Assembly: GCF_009725235.1 (NCBI RefSeq)
Contig: NZ_WJFC01000048.1
Coordinates: forward strand, 8,980 to 72,979
Length of the DNA stretch: 64,000 nucleotides
From: Scytonema sp. UIC 10036
Lineage (GTDB): Bacteria > Cyanobacteriota > Cyanobacteriia > Cyanobacteriales > Nostocaceae
Direction of reading: 5' to 3'
Positions 26,712-34,687 of this stretch are shown in pieces (position 1 is the first letter of the stretch; each line of letters opens with the position of its first letter). A program made the translations under genes and the position numbers. Below the pieces are notes generated by a model. That model searched no databases, was not told where the DNA came from, and saw only the letters and a program-made list of their open reading frames with translations.

Positions 26712-28091
26712 TTAGCCACTGACTTTGCTTGCAACGTTACCAAACCCAACCCTTACGGGTAGAAGGCTTTTTCTTGAGGCTGCCTTGCGCTCTAAAACGA
26801 GCTTGGGCTGTACAAACTTACGGGCTAAGAACTTGAGCCCAATGTTACGTGCGGCGTTTAATCCCGAACTTCCGCGTTGACCTGTAACTGTGGCAAAGCA
26901 TTTGCCACCATATTGGTAAGGTTGACAAAACTCTAATAGAGTAGGCAAGTAATGGTTGCCTCTCCAGACTTCTACTGAGTTGACAGCACACAACCGAGAA
27001 GTATCTTTAGGATTGACTCTGGCTGTGAGAATAGCGTACCGTTGGTAAGCAATTCGACGCACGTTCTCGACAATCTTTCCTTTGAGCCAGTAAGCACGTT
27101 TTTGGTTGGAACGACGTGAGTAAGAGCCGCGCTTGGGCAAGAGGCTTCCTAAGTGTTCAAACACAATGACTTTGCATCCATGACGGTTGGCAAACTCAAT
27201 AATTTCGTTTGAGACTCGCAGTCCCTCGTGACGTTCTCGTCGAGATATCTTCTGGAATCTGTGAGAAGCAAAACCTTTGTCAACGCGGACAGTCTTTTTC
27301 ATCGCACGCGCAACTTTTCCTAAATCACGCTTCCTAAGACGGACGTGCTTGGCGTGACCTTTTACAGTCATACGGCTAATTTCTGTCACCGAGCCGTTAT
27401 CTTTGCTTTCTAGGATAGTGCAAGTAGCGATGTTTCCGTCTAAATCTAGGTCAACAGAGCAGATACGTAAATCTGAGTGTTGAATGACTGTTTTTAATCC
27501 TCCTGTTGCTGGTACGTATTTTTCTATAGTGAAATCTAGGTATACCTTGCCACCTTTTAAAGTGACTGTTGGTGATGCTTTTTCCCACAGATCTCCTATG
27601 TCATAGCTTTGATACTGGAACTTAATCCAGACCCAAGTGTTATTTCTACGTACTTTGAGCATGATGCTATCGCCCGTATCTTCCTTCCACATGCCAGCGT
27701 AAAAGACTGGGTTGAAGTTGAAAGAACGTGGTTGCACTGGGGGTCGGTGTTTTCTGTGCCGAGTATGTCTAGATTCCCACTTGTCGTAATGGGTTTTCCA
27801 TGACTTGTAAGCACCAATAGCTTTTTTGATGGCAGCACGACGGAACACGCAGGGTGCATCCATTGGTATCGGGTATTGAGCAGAATGTCCTACCGTCAAC
27901 CCTTCGTACACTTTGTAGTGTTCTTTTGTCTTGGATGTTCCTTCTGGGTGGGTGCAAACAACAGCGAAATAGAATGACACTAAATCGTTAAAGGCAGTCT
28001 TAGTTTCATCCAAATCAATACCGTCTCTCAGTAAGGTAAACCTAGCTGTCTTGGACTCAATTGAATAACCTTTTTTGCGTTCTAATGCCAT
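26712..28091 (-). CDS. tnpB: TnpB-like protein with altered RuvC III (element 2)
   Basis: A 459-residue TnpB-family protein. RuvC I is ICSVDLDLDGN with Asp present and RuvC II is VIVFEHLGSL with Glu present. The RuvC III site reads RGSSGLNAARNI, where the Asp that normally precedes LNAA/xNAA is Gly. The zinc ribbon is also degenerate: single cysteines (RLCAVNS, FCQPYQYGGKC) replace the two CxxC pairs. If aligned correctly, it is a catalytically weakened or dead nuclease still paired with an intact recombinase. The ATG start is 43 bases from tnpA. Confidence 0.8.
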   Translation of the reverse strand: MALERKKGYSIESKTARFTLLRDGIDLDETKTAFNDLVSFYFAVVCTHPEGTSKTKEHYKVYEGLTVGHSAQYPIPMDAPCVFRRAAIKKAIGAYKSWKTHYDKWESRHTRHRKHRPPVQPRSFNFNPVFYAGMWKEDTGDSIMLKVRRNNTWVWIKFQYQSYDIGDLWEKASPTVTLKGGKVYLDFTIEKYVPATGGLKTVIQHSDLRICSVDLDLDGNIATCTILESKDNGSVTEISRMTVKGHAKHVRLRKRDLGKVARAMKKTVRVDKGFASHRFQKISRRERHEGLRVSNEIIEFANRHGCKVIVFEHLGSLLPKRGSYSRRSNQKRAYWLKGKIVENVRRIAYQRYAILTARVNPKDTSRLCAVNSVEVWRGNHYLPTLLEFCQPYQYGGKCFATVTGQRGSSGLNAARNIGLKFLARKFVQPKLVLERKAASRKSLLPVRVGFGNVASKVSG

Positions 28092-28134
28092 AACTTAACT
28101 ACGCTGTTTCGACCTATTACTATTATACACTCTT

Positions 28135-28728
28135 TCACTCCGGTTTTTCGCAGTCATTTAAAATTTTTTCCTTGTATTTTCTAAGAAAATAGAGCTTTGA
28201 GCTAAAGCAGTGCATGATAGCCATAAAGTCTTGCATTAATTCTTGGTGAGGACTTAACTCTGTTTTTCCCAGTACTGTAATCTTGCACCCATTGAGCTTG
28301 CAGAACCATTCCACGAAATCAAACCCAAACCTACACAACCTGTCTTTATGTCCTACAACTATCTGCGAGACTTCACCTTCATGCACTCTGTGCATCAATG
28401 CCATGAACTTTTTGCGTTTAAAGTTCATTCCTGAGCCTACCTCCCTAATTACTTCAGAATCTGGTGCGCGTCTAGATAACTCGATAACTTGAGTATCCAA
28501 ATCATCTTTTTGAGATTGGGTGGATACCCGGCAATAAAGAACGGTCTTTTCTTGAGGTTTAGCCTGTACTCTGGATTCTAAGGAGGACACTAAATATCGT
28601 CTTTGTCCCCCTGGAGTACGGATATACTCTATTTTTCCTTCATCCGCCCAATTGGCAAGAGTTTTGGGATGATAGCCGTAAAGTTTTTGTGCTTGAATTG
28701 GTGAAAGATACTTCATGGAATAAAACAT
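28135..28728 (-). CDS. tnpA: IS607-family serine recombinase TnpA (element 2)
   Basis: A transposase of 197 residues in the longest frame; the likely start is MKYLSPIQAQ (base 28716). A MerR-like helix-turn-helix (LYGYHPKTLANWADEGKIEYIRTPGGQRRY) precedes the serine recombinase domain with YCRVST (catalytic Ser), GSGMNFKRKKF and GHKDRLCRFGFDF. All core residues are present, so transposition competence is plausible. It is clearly different in sequence from the first element's TnpA, so the two elements are separate lineages and not copies. Confidence 0.93.
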   Translation of the reverse strand: MFYSMKYLSPIQAQKLYGYHPKTLANWADEGKIEYIRTPGGQRRYLVSSLESRVQAKPQEKTVLYCRVSTQSQKDDLDTQVIELSRRAPDSEVIREVGSGMNFKRKKFMALMHRVHEGEVSQIVVGHKDRLCRFGFDFVEWFCKLNGCKITVLGKTELSPHQELMQDFMAIMHCFSSKLYFLRKYKEKILNDCEKPE

Positions 28729-28780
28729 CGGTTTACTCCATGATACTCCAAGATTCAGCTATCTAATGTTACGTCACTGG

Positions 28781-30184
28781 TCAGGTGCTCACTGTTATTG
28801 ATGGACGATGCTGAATCCACGGCTTTGCAGTTTCCAGTTGTGCGGCTAAGCTAATCAGGGTAGCTTCTGCTGCGGGGCGTCCTATCAATTGCACGCCTAT
28901 AGGTAAACCATTGCTGTCAAAACCTACAGGAAGTGCGATCGCAGGTTGTCCGGTAGCATTAGCTGGCGGACAAGGTGCAACCCAGCCAATAATTTTTTGG
29001 AATGTCTCTTCTGGGCTTAAGTCTGCCCATTCTCCGATGCGAATGGGAGAATGGAGGTTAACTGGCAACACAAGTACATCCACCGTGTCAAAAAACGCCA
29101 CAATTTGTCGGGATGCAACTTGCATTTGATAAACTGCTTGTAGGTATTCCCCAGCAGAACCGCTTCTTTCAAACAACCAGCGAGTAAATGGCTGTAAAAT
29201 CTCAGCAGGAAGCCCCGATGAAGCTGGTGCAGTTTGCCAAACAATTTGAAAGGGTTCCACTATCCCACTGAAATCTGGGCATTTTTCTTCCACAACATGA
29301 CCGAGTTGTTCTAATAACTCGACTGTTTGCAAAACTCCTTGCTTGCAGTTACTATCTGCTTCTCCTATAGGAAGGATTTTCGTAGAATAAGCAATTCGCA
29401 GCCGCTCTGGTCTTACTTCAGTAGCAGCAAGAAACGATGGTTCGGGATCGGGAAGCCAGTATGGATCGCCCGTAACATAACCAGACATCACATCTAAAAG
29501 TGCAGCCGCATCTGCGACAGTACGTCCTATCGGACCATTCATTGCAATACCATTCATGCGATCGCCCACTGGTGCGTGAGTTACGCGTCCCCGTGATGGC
29601 TTGATTCCCACCAAACCACAACAAGCAGCTGGTCCCCGTACCGAACCACCACCATCAGAACCTTGAGCGATCGCACATAACCCTGCGGCTACAGCTGCTG
29701 CTGCACCACCACTCGAACCACCGGGAGTGTATTCCAAATTCCAAGGATTTCTAGCAGGAAGAAAGCCCCTCGGTTCTGTATAAGGACACGCACCTAGTTC
29801 CGAAGTTGCTGTTTTACCCAGAATAATAAATCCAGCGTGCTTAATGCGCGTAACCACACCATCATCGTAATTAGGAATATTATTCAATAATGCCGGGTTT
29901 CCGAAAGTACAAGGGACACCTGCAAGGGGGTTCAAGTCTTTGATAGAAATTGGCACTCCAAAAAATGGTGGCAGTTCGGAAGCATTTGCAAGAATTTCTG
30001 TTTTAGCTTTAGCATCCGCAATAGCCTGCTCTGCCAACACTGTAAAATAACTTCCCAACTGAGGATTCAACTGCTGAATGCGTTCTAAGTATACTTGTAC
30101 CAAGTCTAGGGGCGACACTTCCCGACGACGAACTAACTGTGCTTGTTCTAGGGCTGGAGTAAAAGCTAGATCCACTTGATTCAT
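28781..30184 (-). CDS. Amidase signature family hydrolase
   Basis: A 467-residue amidase-signature enzyme. Catalytic Lys82 (SIKDL), the cis-Ser in the GGSSGG block (about 155-160) and nucleophile Ser181 (GSDGGGSVRGPA) are all present. The overall layout follows GatA-like amidases. No gatB or gatC lies nearby, so it is more likely a free amidase acting on small amides or aryl-amides than the tRNA amidotransferase subunit. It is transcribed alone, diverging from the MpaB-like gene. Confidence 0.88.
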   Translation of the reverse strand: MNQVDLAFTPALEQAQLVRRREVSPLDLVQVYLERIQQLNPQLGSYFTVLAEQAIADAKAKTEILANASELPPFFGVPISIKDLNPLAGVPCTFGNPALLNNIPNYDDGVVTRIKHAGFIILGKTATSELGACPYTEPRGFLPARNPWNLEYTPGGSSGGAAAAVAAGLCAIAQGSDGGGSVRGPAACCGLVGIKPSRGRVTHAPVGDRMNGIAMNGPIGRTVADAAALLDVMSGYVTGDPYWLPDPEPSFLAATEVRPERLRIAYSTKILPIGEADSNCKQGVLQTVELLEQLGHVVEEKCPDFSGIVEPFQIVWQTAPASSGLPAEILQPFTRWLFERSGSAGEYLQAVYQMQVASRQIVAFFDTVDVLVLPVNLHSPIRIGEWADLSPEETFQKIIGWVAPCPPANATGQPAIALPVGFDSNGLPIGVQLIGRPAAEATLISLAAQLETAKPWIQHRPSITVST

Positions 30185-30274
30185 TGTGTTGTTTTAGAAA
30201 TTAGTTGTGTTTATTCCTAGCGTTTTCTATCATTTGTTTTACCACCAGTTCATTTTAGAACAGCCGACACTCTT

Positions 30275-31132
30275 ATGCGTCTTCATCGTTACGACAATCT
30301 ACATCTGATTCAGGAACTCAACCCACTGCAAGATCACTGTCAAATTTATCATCTGATGTTGGGCTACGAGTTTCCGTGGGACATAACGAGAGCATTGGAA
30401 GTTGCACTTATGAAAACTTATTGTGTTCCAAGTATTTCTAAGTTATTAGATAAAACGAGGGAGTTTCACAAACGTCCTCAAAAACGGTACGATGATACAG
30501 CAATCATTATTGTAGAGTTTTGTAAATGGGGTTATGGGAGCGAGCGCGGTTGTCAGGCAATTCAGCGCATGAATGCCATTCACTCTCGTTTCAAAATTGA
30601 CAATGCTGATTTCCTCTATGTTCTGTCAACCTTTATTTATGAACCCATTCGTTGGAATGCCCGTTTTGGCTGGCGGCTGATGTCGGAACAAGAAAAGCTA
30701 GCCTCTTTTTATTTCTGGCGGGAAGTGGGCAATCGGATGCACATTGAAGGTATTCCCACAACTTATGAGGACTTGGAACAGTACAATATCGACTACGAAC
30801 GAACGCACTTTCGCTATGCAGAAACCAATCGTCATGTTGGTGAAGCAACTCGCGATTTATTTTTGAGTTGGTATCCCAAGTGGATGTCCCCTCTTTTAAA
30901 ACCTGCAGTATACGCCTTACTTGATGACACAATGCTTGATGCATTTGGTTTTGAGCATCCCGGACAATGGCTGCGTCGGAGTGTTGAAACGAGTTTGCAA
31001 ATCCGGAGTAAAATACAGCGTTTCTTGCCGCCCCTCAAGCACTCCAAGTTTTTTATCGACTCTCCAACCCGCACTTATCCTCACGGCTATGAGATTGCAA
31101 ATCTGGGTTCGGAAGAAAAAGTGATGAATTAA
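30275..31132 (+). CDS. MpaB/DUF2236-like oxygenase family protein
   Basis: A 285-residue helical protein that resembles the DUF2236/latex-clearing and MpaB oxygenase group. Features include the NARFGWRLMSEQEKLASFYFWREVGNRMHI block with its conserved Arg, and the later HFRYAETNRHVGEATRDLFLSWYP helix. Family members bind heme b and oxidise hydrocarbon chains, but the heme ligand His cannot be assigned here with confidence. It stands alone between the amidase and cas6. Family call is moderate; substrate unknown. Confidence 0.7.
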   Translation: MRLHRYDNLHLIQELNPLQDHCQIYHLMLGYEFPWDITRALEVALMKTYCVPSISKLLDKTREFHKRPQKRYDDTAIIIVEFCKWGYGSERGCQAIQRMNAIHSRFKIDNADFLYVLSTFIYEPIRWNARFGWRLMSEQEKLASFYFWREVGNRMHIEGIPTTYEDLEQYNIDYERTHFRYAETNRHVGEATRDLFLSWYPKWMSPLLKPAVYALLDDTMLDAFGFEHPGQWLRRSVETSLQIRSKIQRFLPPLKHSKFFIDSPTRTYPHGYEIANLGSEEKVMN

Positions 31133-31178
31133 ATATCTTCTACAACATCAAAACTTATTATCGCTTCGTAAAATGATA

Positions 31179-32294
31179 TTACTCCTGCTCTTTTAAAGCC
31201 CGACGCGCTAATTTCGCATAAGTCTTGACAGTTTCGTAAGGCATATCCAAATCTTGTGCGACTACCTGCAAAGATTCTCCCATTTCCCGCCTTGCCAAAA
31301 TAGTTGCCCATTTCGAGGCTATTTCATCCGCACGTTCTCCTCCAGTTCGCTTGCGTTGCGCCTTAAAAATTTCTACTAAATCCTCAATTCGTTTTGCCAA
31401 CACACTTTCTACATCAGGTATATCTTGGATAACTTGAGATGACCAACCCAAACGTGTTTGTCCCAAACCAAAAGTAGTTTTATGACCGGTTCCACAATAA
31501 GGTGCGAGTTTGCCCAGAGCATAAAATAACTGCTCAAACTCTGGTTGTTGAGCTGCTTCTTTAGTCAAACTTAACTCAATTGCCCCAGTAAATCCCGTAA
31601 CTGCACCTTTTTTACCTGCTAATACCTTTACAGTTGTCACCTGACAGCGATTAATCAAAACATTCTCATCTACCCAACTTAGAAAAGCATCTTGGTCAAC
31701 AGGTATCCCAGAAAAGTCGTTCCAACGTCTTAGGTAACTGTGAAAGACATTAACTGGAACAGGTAAAGGCAGATGATGACCTTTGCGACGGAAACTAGTA
31801 GGGCTAAGAAATGTTAAAGAGACAGTTCCACCGTACTCAGAATCTAACAATTCGGCATAGGTTGTAGGAGGATGTGAAATTTGACAGGAAGCTATAGTTA
31901 AAGGGGCGTCCCGCAAATCAACTGCAGAAGGTAACTTTTTTACCCACTGTGCCATCCACTTTTGTACTCTACTAGATAAAGCTGTGATGTACCAGTGATA
32001 AGAAGTATTCGCAAGTAGTTGTATTTGTCTGCCACTACTTGTTATCTCTCCATCTAATGCTGAGATAGTAAAGGGCTTTTCAGATTCTCCATCATGCAGG
32101 TACGCTGAAAGTTCTGGATCTGTCGAACGTACTCGATCGAGAAACCAGGCATGAAGTCCGATAGTGTATTGGGCGTAAAGATAACAATCTTTTTGGGGAA
32201 CTAACTCAAACATCAAGCCCATTAATTCTGTACCTGAAGACCATTTTAGGTGTGACTGAGGTTTGCTTAGCTTTTTTTGAGAGCGTTGGGGCAT
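31179..32294 (-). CDS. cas6: CRISPR-associated endoribonuclease Cas6 with C-terminal HTH
   Basis: A 371-residue Cas6-family protein, which cuts CRISPR precursor RNA within repeats. The RAMP features are visible: FLSPTSFRRKGHHLPLP in the middle and the glycine-rich GTGHKTTFGLGQTR loop near residue 285. After the RAMP core, about 75 residues add a basic segment and a helix-turn-helix-like stretch (VVAQDLDMPYETVKTYAKLARRAL). No other cas gene or multi-repeat array is in the window. A strong hairpin lies 34-59 bases upstream of the start. It probably serves arrays elsewhere in the genome. Confidence 0.9.
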   Translation of the reverse strand: MPQRSQKKLSKPQSHLKWSSGTELMGLMFELVPQKDCYLYAQYTIGLHAWFLDRVRSTDPELSAYLHDGESEKPFTISALDGEITSSGRQIQLLANTSYHWYITALSSRVQKWMAQWVKKLPSAVDLRDAPLTIASCQISHPPTTYAELLDSEYGGTVSLTFLSPTSFRRKGHHLPLPVPVNVFHSYLRRWNDFSGIPVDQDAFLSWVDENVLINRCQVTTVKVLAGKKGAVTGFTGAIELSLTKEAAQQPEFEQLFYALGKLAPYCGTGHKTTFGLGQTRLGWSSQVIQDIPDVESVLAKRIEDLVEIFKAQRKRTGGERADEIASKWATILARREMGESLQVVAQDLDMPYETVKTYAKLARRALKEQE

Positions 32295-32327
32295 GATGAT
32301 GTTTGAATTTTTTTGTATTTTATCTTA

Positions 32328-32353
32328 CTTACATCCCCATAAGGGGATGTAAG
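32328..32353 (-). promoter_or_regulatory. Hairpin in the cas6 5' leader resembling a CRISPR repeat stem
   Basis: CTTACATCCCC and GGGGATGTAAG form a perfect 11-bp stem with a 4-base loop. It lies 34-59 bases upstream of the cas6 start in the transcribed strand. The CCCC-NNNN-GGGG core is the same shape as the stem in many cyanobacterial CRISPR repeats. It is a candidate Cas6 binding or cleavage site for autoregulation. Confidence 0.55.
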
Positions 32354-32387
32354 GATAAATTTTTATTGACTTTAACCAAGGCTTCAG

Positions 32388-32448
32388 GAGTAACAACCAA
32401 CAACCAACAACTAACAACTGTACGGGCGCAAGGCCGCCGCGCCCCTAC
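32388..32448. repeat. ACAACCA tandem repeats with a GGGCG palindrome
   Basis: ACAACCA/ACAACTA heptamers (32392-32420) are followed by a GTA-GGGCG...CGCCC-TAC palindrome (32420-32448). They lie between the deacetylase stop and the cas6 leader. A repeat of the same general type occurs at 52866-52893. Confidence 0.65.
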
Positions 32449-33164
32449 TAACAACTAATCCCCCAAAATTTATCAATCGTCACAAATTGATAACCTTGTT
32501 CTATCAATTTCGGTATTAAAACTTCTGCTGTTTCGGCAACATCTTGCCCACCACAAGCACCATCATGCAAAACAATCAGTGAGCCATTGCACACCTGCTT
32601 TAAAACTCGCTGTGTAACGGTAGTGATACCCGGACGCACCCAGTCTTCTGGAACAACACTCCACATAACAGGGCGGTAATTCCATTGCTTTAGTAAGTTT
32701 AACGTTGTAGGTGTAAATAATCCATTTGGGGGACGGACATCACGTACTTGTTCGGGTTCTAACTGACAAGCATCATAAATAGCTGCTTGAGTTCTCTCTA
32801 AACTTTGCTTAAGTTCTGTTGGTGATAGCATGGGAAAATTTCGATGATCGTAGCCATGCAATCCAATCCAGTGACCGCGAGCGAAGATTTCTTGCGCTAT
32901 TTCAGGCGATCGATTGACACAAGCACCCAGCCAAAAAAAACTAGCTACAATATCATGTCGATCCAAAACCTTCAACAGTTGCGCCGTGTACTGAGGATGG
33001 GGACCATCATCAAACGTTAGGGCAATAAACTTGGAACTGACATCCCCGCACCAAAGGCAATTAGGGAACGTGGGTTTGAGAATGCGGTAAAAGATTGGGA
33101 AAAGTGGAGCCAACTGCATACAGAATTGTGAGTCCCTGCTTATCATATCCGGTAGCATAACCAT
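32448..33164 (-). CDS. Polysaccharide deacetylase (NodB homology domain, CE4)
   Basis: A 238-residue carbohydrate esterase family 4 enzyme. Motif 1 is LTFDDGPHP (catalytic Asp and metal Asp), motif 2 is HGYDHRNF (a variant of HSxxH with Gly), motif 3 is RPPNG, and the C-terminal LIVLHDG carries the last His. These enzymes remove N-acetyl groups from polysaccharides or peptidoglycan. The substitution in motif 2 (H-G-Y-D-H) still keeps both His ligands. A possible N-terminal signal is weak. The ATG used follows a run of minor upstream ATGs. Confidence 0.88.
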   Translation of the reverse strand: MVMLPDMISRDSQFCMQLAPLFPIFYRILKPTFPNCLWCGDVSSKFIALTFDDGPHPQYTAQLLKVLDRHDIVASFFWLGACVNRSPEIAQEIFARGHWIGLHGYDHRNFPMLSPTELKQSLERTQAAIYDACQLEPEQVRDVRPPNGLFTPTTLNLLKQWNYRPVMWSVVPEDWVRPGITTVTQRVLKQVCNGSLIVLHDGACGGQDVAETAEVLIPKLIEQGYQFVTIDKFWGISC

Positions 33165-33280
33165 AATAAAACTTCCTTAATTTCTTAGCGCCTTTGCGTC
33201 TTTGCGTGAGCTTTATTCAGGGTATATAAACAGACATGATATAATTCCAGTAAGTAGACGCCTAAGCCCAAGGCAACTTC

Positions 33281-34438
33281 CTAGCTCAGGCGTCCAATCA
33301 GAGGGAGTTTAAGCACAAACTCAGTTCCTTCACCGTATACAGAATCACAAGTCAGTTCCCCATCATGTTTTTCCACTACAATCTGATAGCAAATAAACAA
33401 TCCTAAACCTGTACCCTTTCCAGGCGGTTTTGTAGTAAAGAAAGGGTCAAATATTTTAGGCTGAACTTCCGGCTTGATGCCAACGCCATTGTCAGCAATG
33501 CGGACGAGCACTCGTGAATCTTTTGCTACTTCTGTACAAATCCGAATTATTGGTCTAAAGTCTTTGGTCAGCCGTTCGTCATGATTTGATTTTTTAGTGC
33601 TTTGCGATCGCTGACGACTGACAGCAAGCTCATCCAAGGCATCAATCGCATTGCAGAGTATATTCATAAATGCTTGGTTGAGTTCGCTTGGAAAACACTC
33701 TAGTTTTGGTAGTTGCCCATACTCTTTGATGACAATAATTTCTGAGTGTAAGGGTCGTTGTTTCAAGCGGTGTTGTATCAGAAGCAGTGTGTTATCTAGA
33801 CCTTCATGAATATTTACTTGCTTGCGCTTTGCCTCATGACGATGGGAAAAGTTTTTTAAAGACATCACAATCTGACTAATTCGAACAGCACCATCATTCA
33901 TTGACGCCAGTAGTTTTGGGAAATCTTGTTTTATGAACTCAAAATCGCTGAGTTTAAGTTGTTCAGTAATCTTTTTGACTGGGTTAGGGTAGTGTTGCTG
34001 ATAAAGCTCTAAGAGGTTCAGAAGGTTTTGAACATATTCTGAGGCTGGTTCGATATTTGCGTATATAAAGCTAACAGGATTGTTGATTTCGTGAGCTACA
34101 CCCGCTATCATCTGCCCCAAACTCGACATTTTTTCAGCTTGAATCAGTTGAGTTTGGGTGCGTTTCAATTCATCCAATGCCAGTGCTAGCTCGGTAACCT
34201 TTTCGCGTTCTCGCGTTTCCGATTGTCGTAGAGCTTCCTCCATTTGCTTGCGTTGAGTGATATCTCGTCCCACTGATTGGAATCGAACAAAGTTACCCTG
34301 TTCGTCAAAAATTGCTCGGTTCATCCATTGCATCCAGCGAACTTCCCCAGCAACAACCACTCGATGCTCAATCGTCCCAAAAGGAGTTTCCAAGTTCAGA
34401 GAGTTGAGGAGCTCGGCGACTTTTACCAATTTATCCAT
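33281..34438 (-). CDS. Histidine kinase, N-terminally truncated (partial PAS-HisKA-HATPase)
   Basis: A 385-residue kinase that begins inside a PAS domain: AELLNSLNLETPFGTIEHRVV, RWMQWMNRAIFDEQGNFVRFQSVGRDIT. The PAS N-terminal half and any earlier sensor domains are missing. A coiled coil, HisKA (GVAHEINNPVSF) and HATPase_c (NILCNAIDAL, DNGVGI, GKGTGLGLF) are intact. A usable AGGA ribosome site lies 8 bases before the ATG, so the shortened protein can be made. A solitary CRISPR-like repeat lies 85 bases upstream, at the position the lost N-terminal coding sequence would occupy. Confidence 0.88.
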   Translation of the reverse strand: MDKLVKVAELLNSLNLETPFGTIEHRVVVAGEVRWMQWMNRAIFDEQGNFVRFQSVGRDITQRKQMEEALRQSETREREKVTELALALDELKRTQTQLIQAEKMSSLGQMIAGVAHEINNPVSFIYANIEPASEYVQNLLNLLELYQQHYPNPVKKITEQLKLSDFEFIKQDFPKLLASMNDGAVRISQIVMSLKNFSHRHEAKRKQVNIHEGLDNTLLLIQHRLKQRPLHSEIIVIKEYGQLPKLECFPSELNQAFMNILCNAIDALDELAVSRQRSQSTKKSNHDERLTKDFRPIIRICTEVAKDSRVLVRIADNGVGIKPEVQPKIFDPFFTTKPPGKGTGLGLFICYQIVVEKHDGELTCDSVYGEGTEFVLKLPLIGRLS

Positions 34439-34522
34439 TTTTCAAGTCCTTTCACTGAAAAACTCCGGCAAACCACCATAAGTTTCGATTGATACTTAGT
34501 GGGACTGGTTGGCTCCATCTTT

Positions 34523-34559
34523 GTTTCACCCTGGATATTCCCCGCCAGGGGATTAAAAC
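34523..34559. CRISPR. Solitary CRISPR-like repeat (37 bases)
   Basis: A 37-base unit starting GTTTCACCCTGG and ending GGGGATTAAAAC. It has the usual GTTTC...AAAAC ends and an internal TCCCC-GCCA-GGGGA stem, with a longer CCCTGG/CCAGGG pairing possible. Length and ends match cyanobacterial CRISPR repeats. Only one full copy is present; a GTTTCACG at 34581 matches just the first seven bases. It reads as a relic of an array or a one-repeat mini-locus. cas6 lies about 2.2 kb away. Confidence 0.5.
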
Positions 34560-34687
34560 GGCACCAGCAGCAATTTTTTAGTTTCACGTTTTTATCTTGC
34601 TGACTGATGATTACCATAAAATTAAGTATAGAAAAGTTCGTAAAATGTTGTTAATTTGAGATTACAGGCAGCATTAATCGACGTACA

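Larger units (their letters stand above)
26465..28760 (-). mobile_element. IS607-type element 2 (boundaries approximate)
   Basis: A serine recombinase (28135-28728) followed by a TnpB-like gene (26712-28091), both on the minus strand, gives an IS607 layout in the opposite direction to element 1. The 26465-26711 stretch downstream of tnpB is presumably the right end and guide-RNA region. It has only a short GAGTC/GACTC hairpin near 26626-26638. No target duplication is expected. Ends are approximate. Confidence 0.7.

Noticed and set aside
28781..30184. GatA subunit of the tRNA amidotransferase
   Set aside because: It lacks gatB/gatC neighbours, and its sequence around the active site is as expected for a general amidase.
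31179..34559. A complete CRISPR-Cas locus
   Set aside because: Only cas6 and one repeat-like unit are present; no cas1, cas2, effector genes or spacer array were seen.
34423..34617. A 64-codon frame across the CRISPR-like repeat
   Set aside because: It is not in the kinase frame, contains no PAS-like residues and is explained by the repeat sequence.
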